Source: UBA6181 sp016934015
Lineage (GTDB): Bacteria > Bacillota_I > Bacilli_A > Acholeplasmatales > Acholeplasmataceae
Assembly: GCA_036584525.1 (NCBI GenBank)
Contig: JAZHDG010000017.1
Coordinates: forward strand, 1 to 6,767
Length of the DNA stretch: 6,767 nucleotides
Direction: 5' to 3'
A model generated the notes under the pieces. That model worked only from the letters and a program-made list of their open reading frames with translations. It was not told where the DNA came from and did no database searches. A program made the translations under genes and the position numbers. Of this stretch, positions 6,760 through 6,767 are shown in pieces (the stretch's first letter is position 1; every line of letters starts with the position of its first letter).

Positions 6760-6767
6760 AAAACGCA

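Noticed and set aside
4189..6767. T-box riboswitch controlling alaS
   Set aside because: Only 8 bases upstream of the ATG are in the window, so nothing can be said.

Overview
The window is an AT-rich, tightly packed, single-strand block. Seven complete genes and the 5' part of an eighth are all read from the minus strand, from right to left. In transcription order they are alaS, ruvX, a DUF1292 gene (yrzB-like), an O-methyltransferase (trmR/yrrM-like), two U32-family genes (trhP1/yrrN-like and trhP2/yrrO-like), a YgjP/DUF45 metallohydrolase gene, and the start of greA. Six of the seven junctions are gene overlaps: four ATGA, one TAATG and one of 14 bases. The only real intergenic space is the 42 bases before greA, which contain a strong ribosome binding site and a perfect -10 box.

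The gene order matches the alaS-to-greA block of Bacillus subtilis as I remember it: alaS-yrzL-ruvX-yrzB-mltG-trmR-trhP1-trhP2-udk-greA. Three members are missing here. These are the IreB-like yrzL, the murein transglycosylase mltG and the uridine kinase udk; a YgjP gene stands where udk would be. Loss of mltG together with AT richness suggests a wall-less Firmicute relative such as the Acholeplasma/Izemoplasma group. Four complete genes stop at TGA and every Trp codon in the frames is TGG, so the standard code is used. This fits Acholeplasmatales and excludes the Mycoplasma/Spiroplasma TGA=Trp code. The organism assignment is an inference.

By function, the right 40% is alanyl-tRNA synthetase with catalytic, editing and C-Ala regions. 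The middle holds RuvX (rRNA processing/YqgF nuclease fold) and a small acidic DUF1292 protein. The left-centre is a tRNA wobble-uridine modification module: TrhP1 and TrhP2 are expected to make 5-hydroxyuridine at position 34 and TrmR to methylate it to 5-methoxyuridine. The left end has the YgjP-like protein and the transcript cleavage factor GreA. The theme is translation and RNA metabolism. I found no mobile element, CRISPR array, RNA gene or clearly undescribed system. The most interesting points are the three missing genes, the U32 pair in which only one partner keeps the Fe-S cysteines, and the shortened TrmR at the place where mltG would have been.
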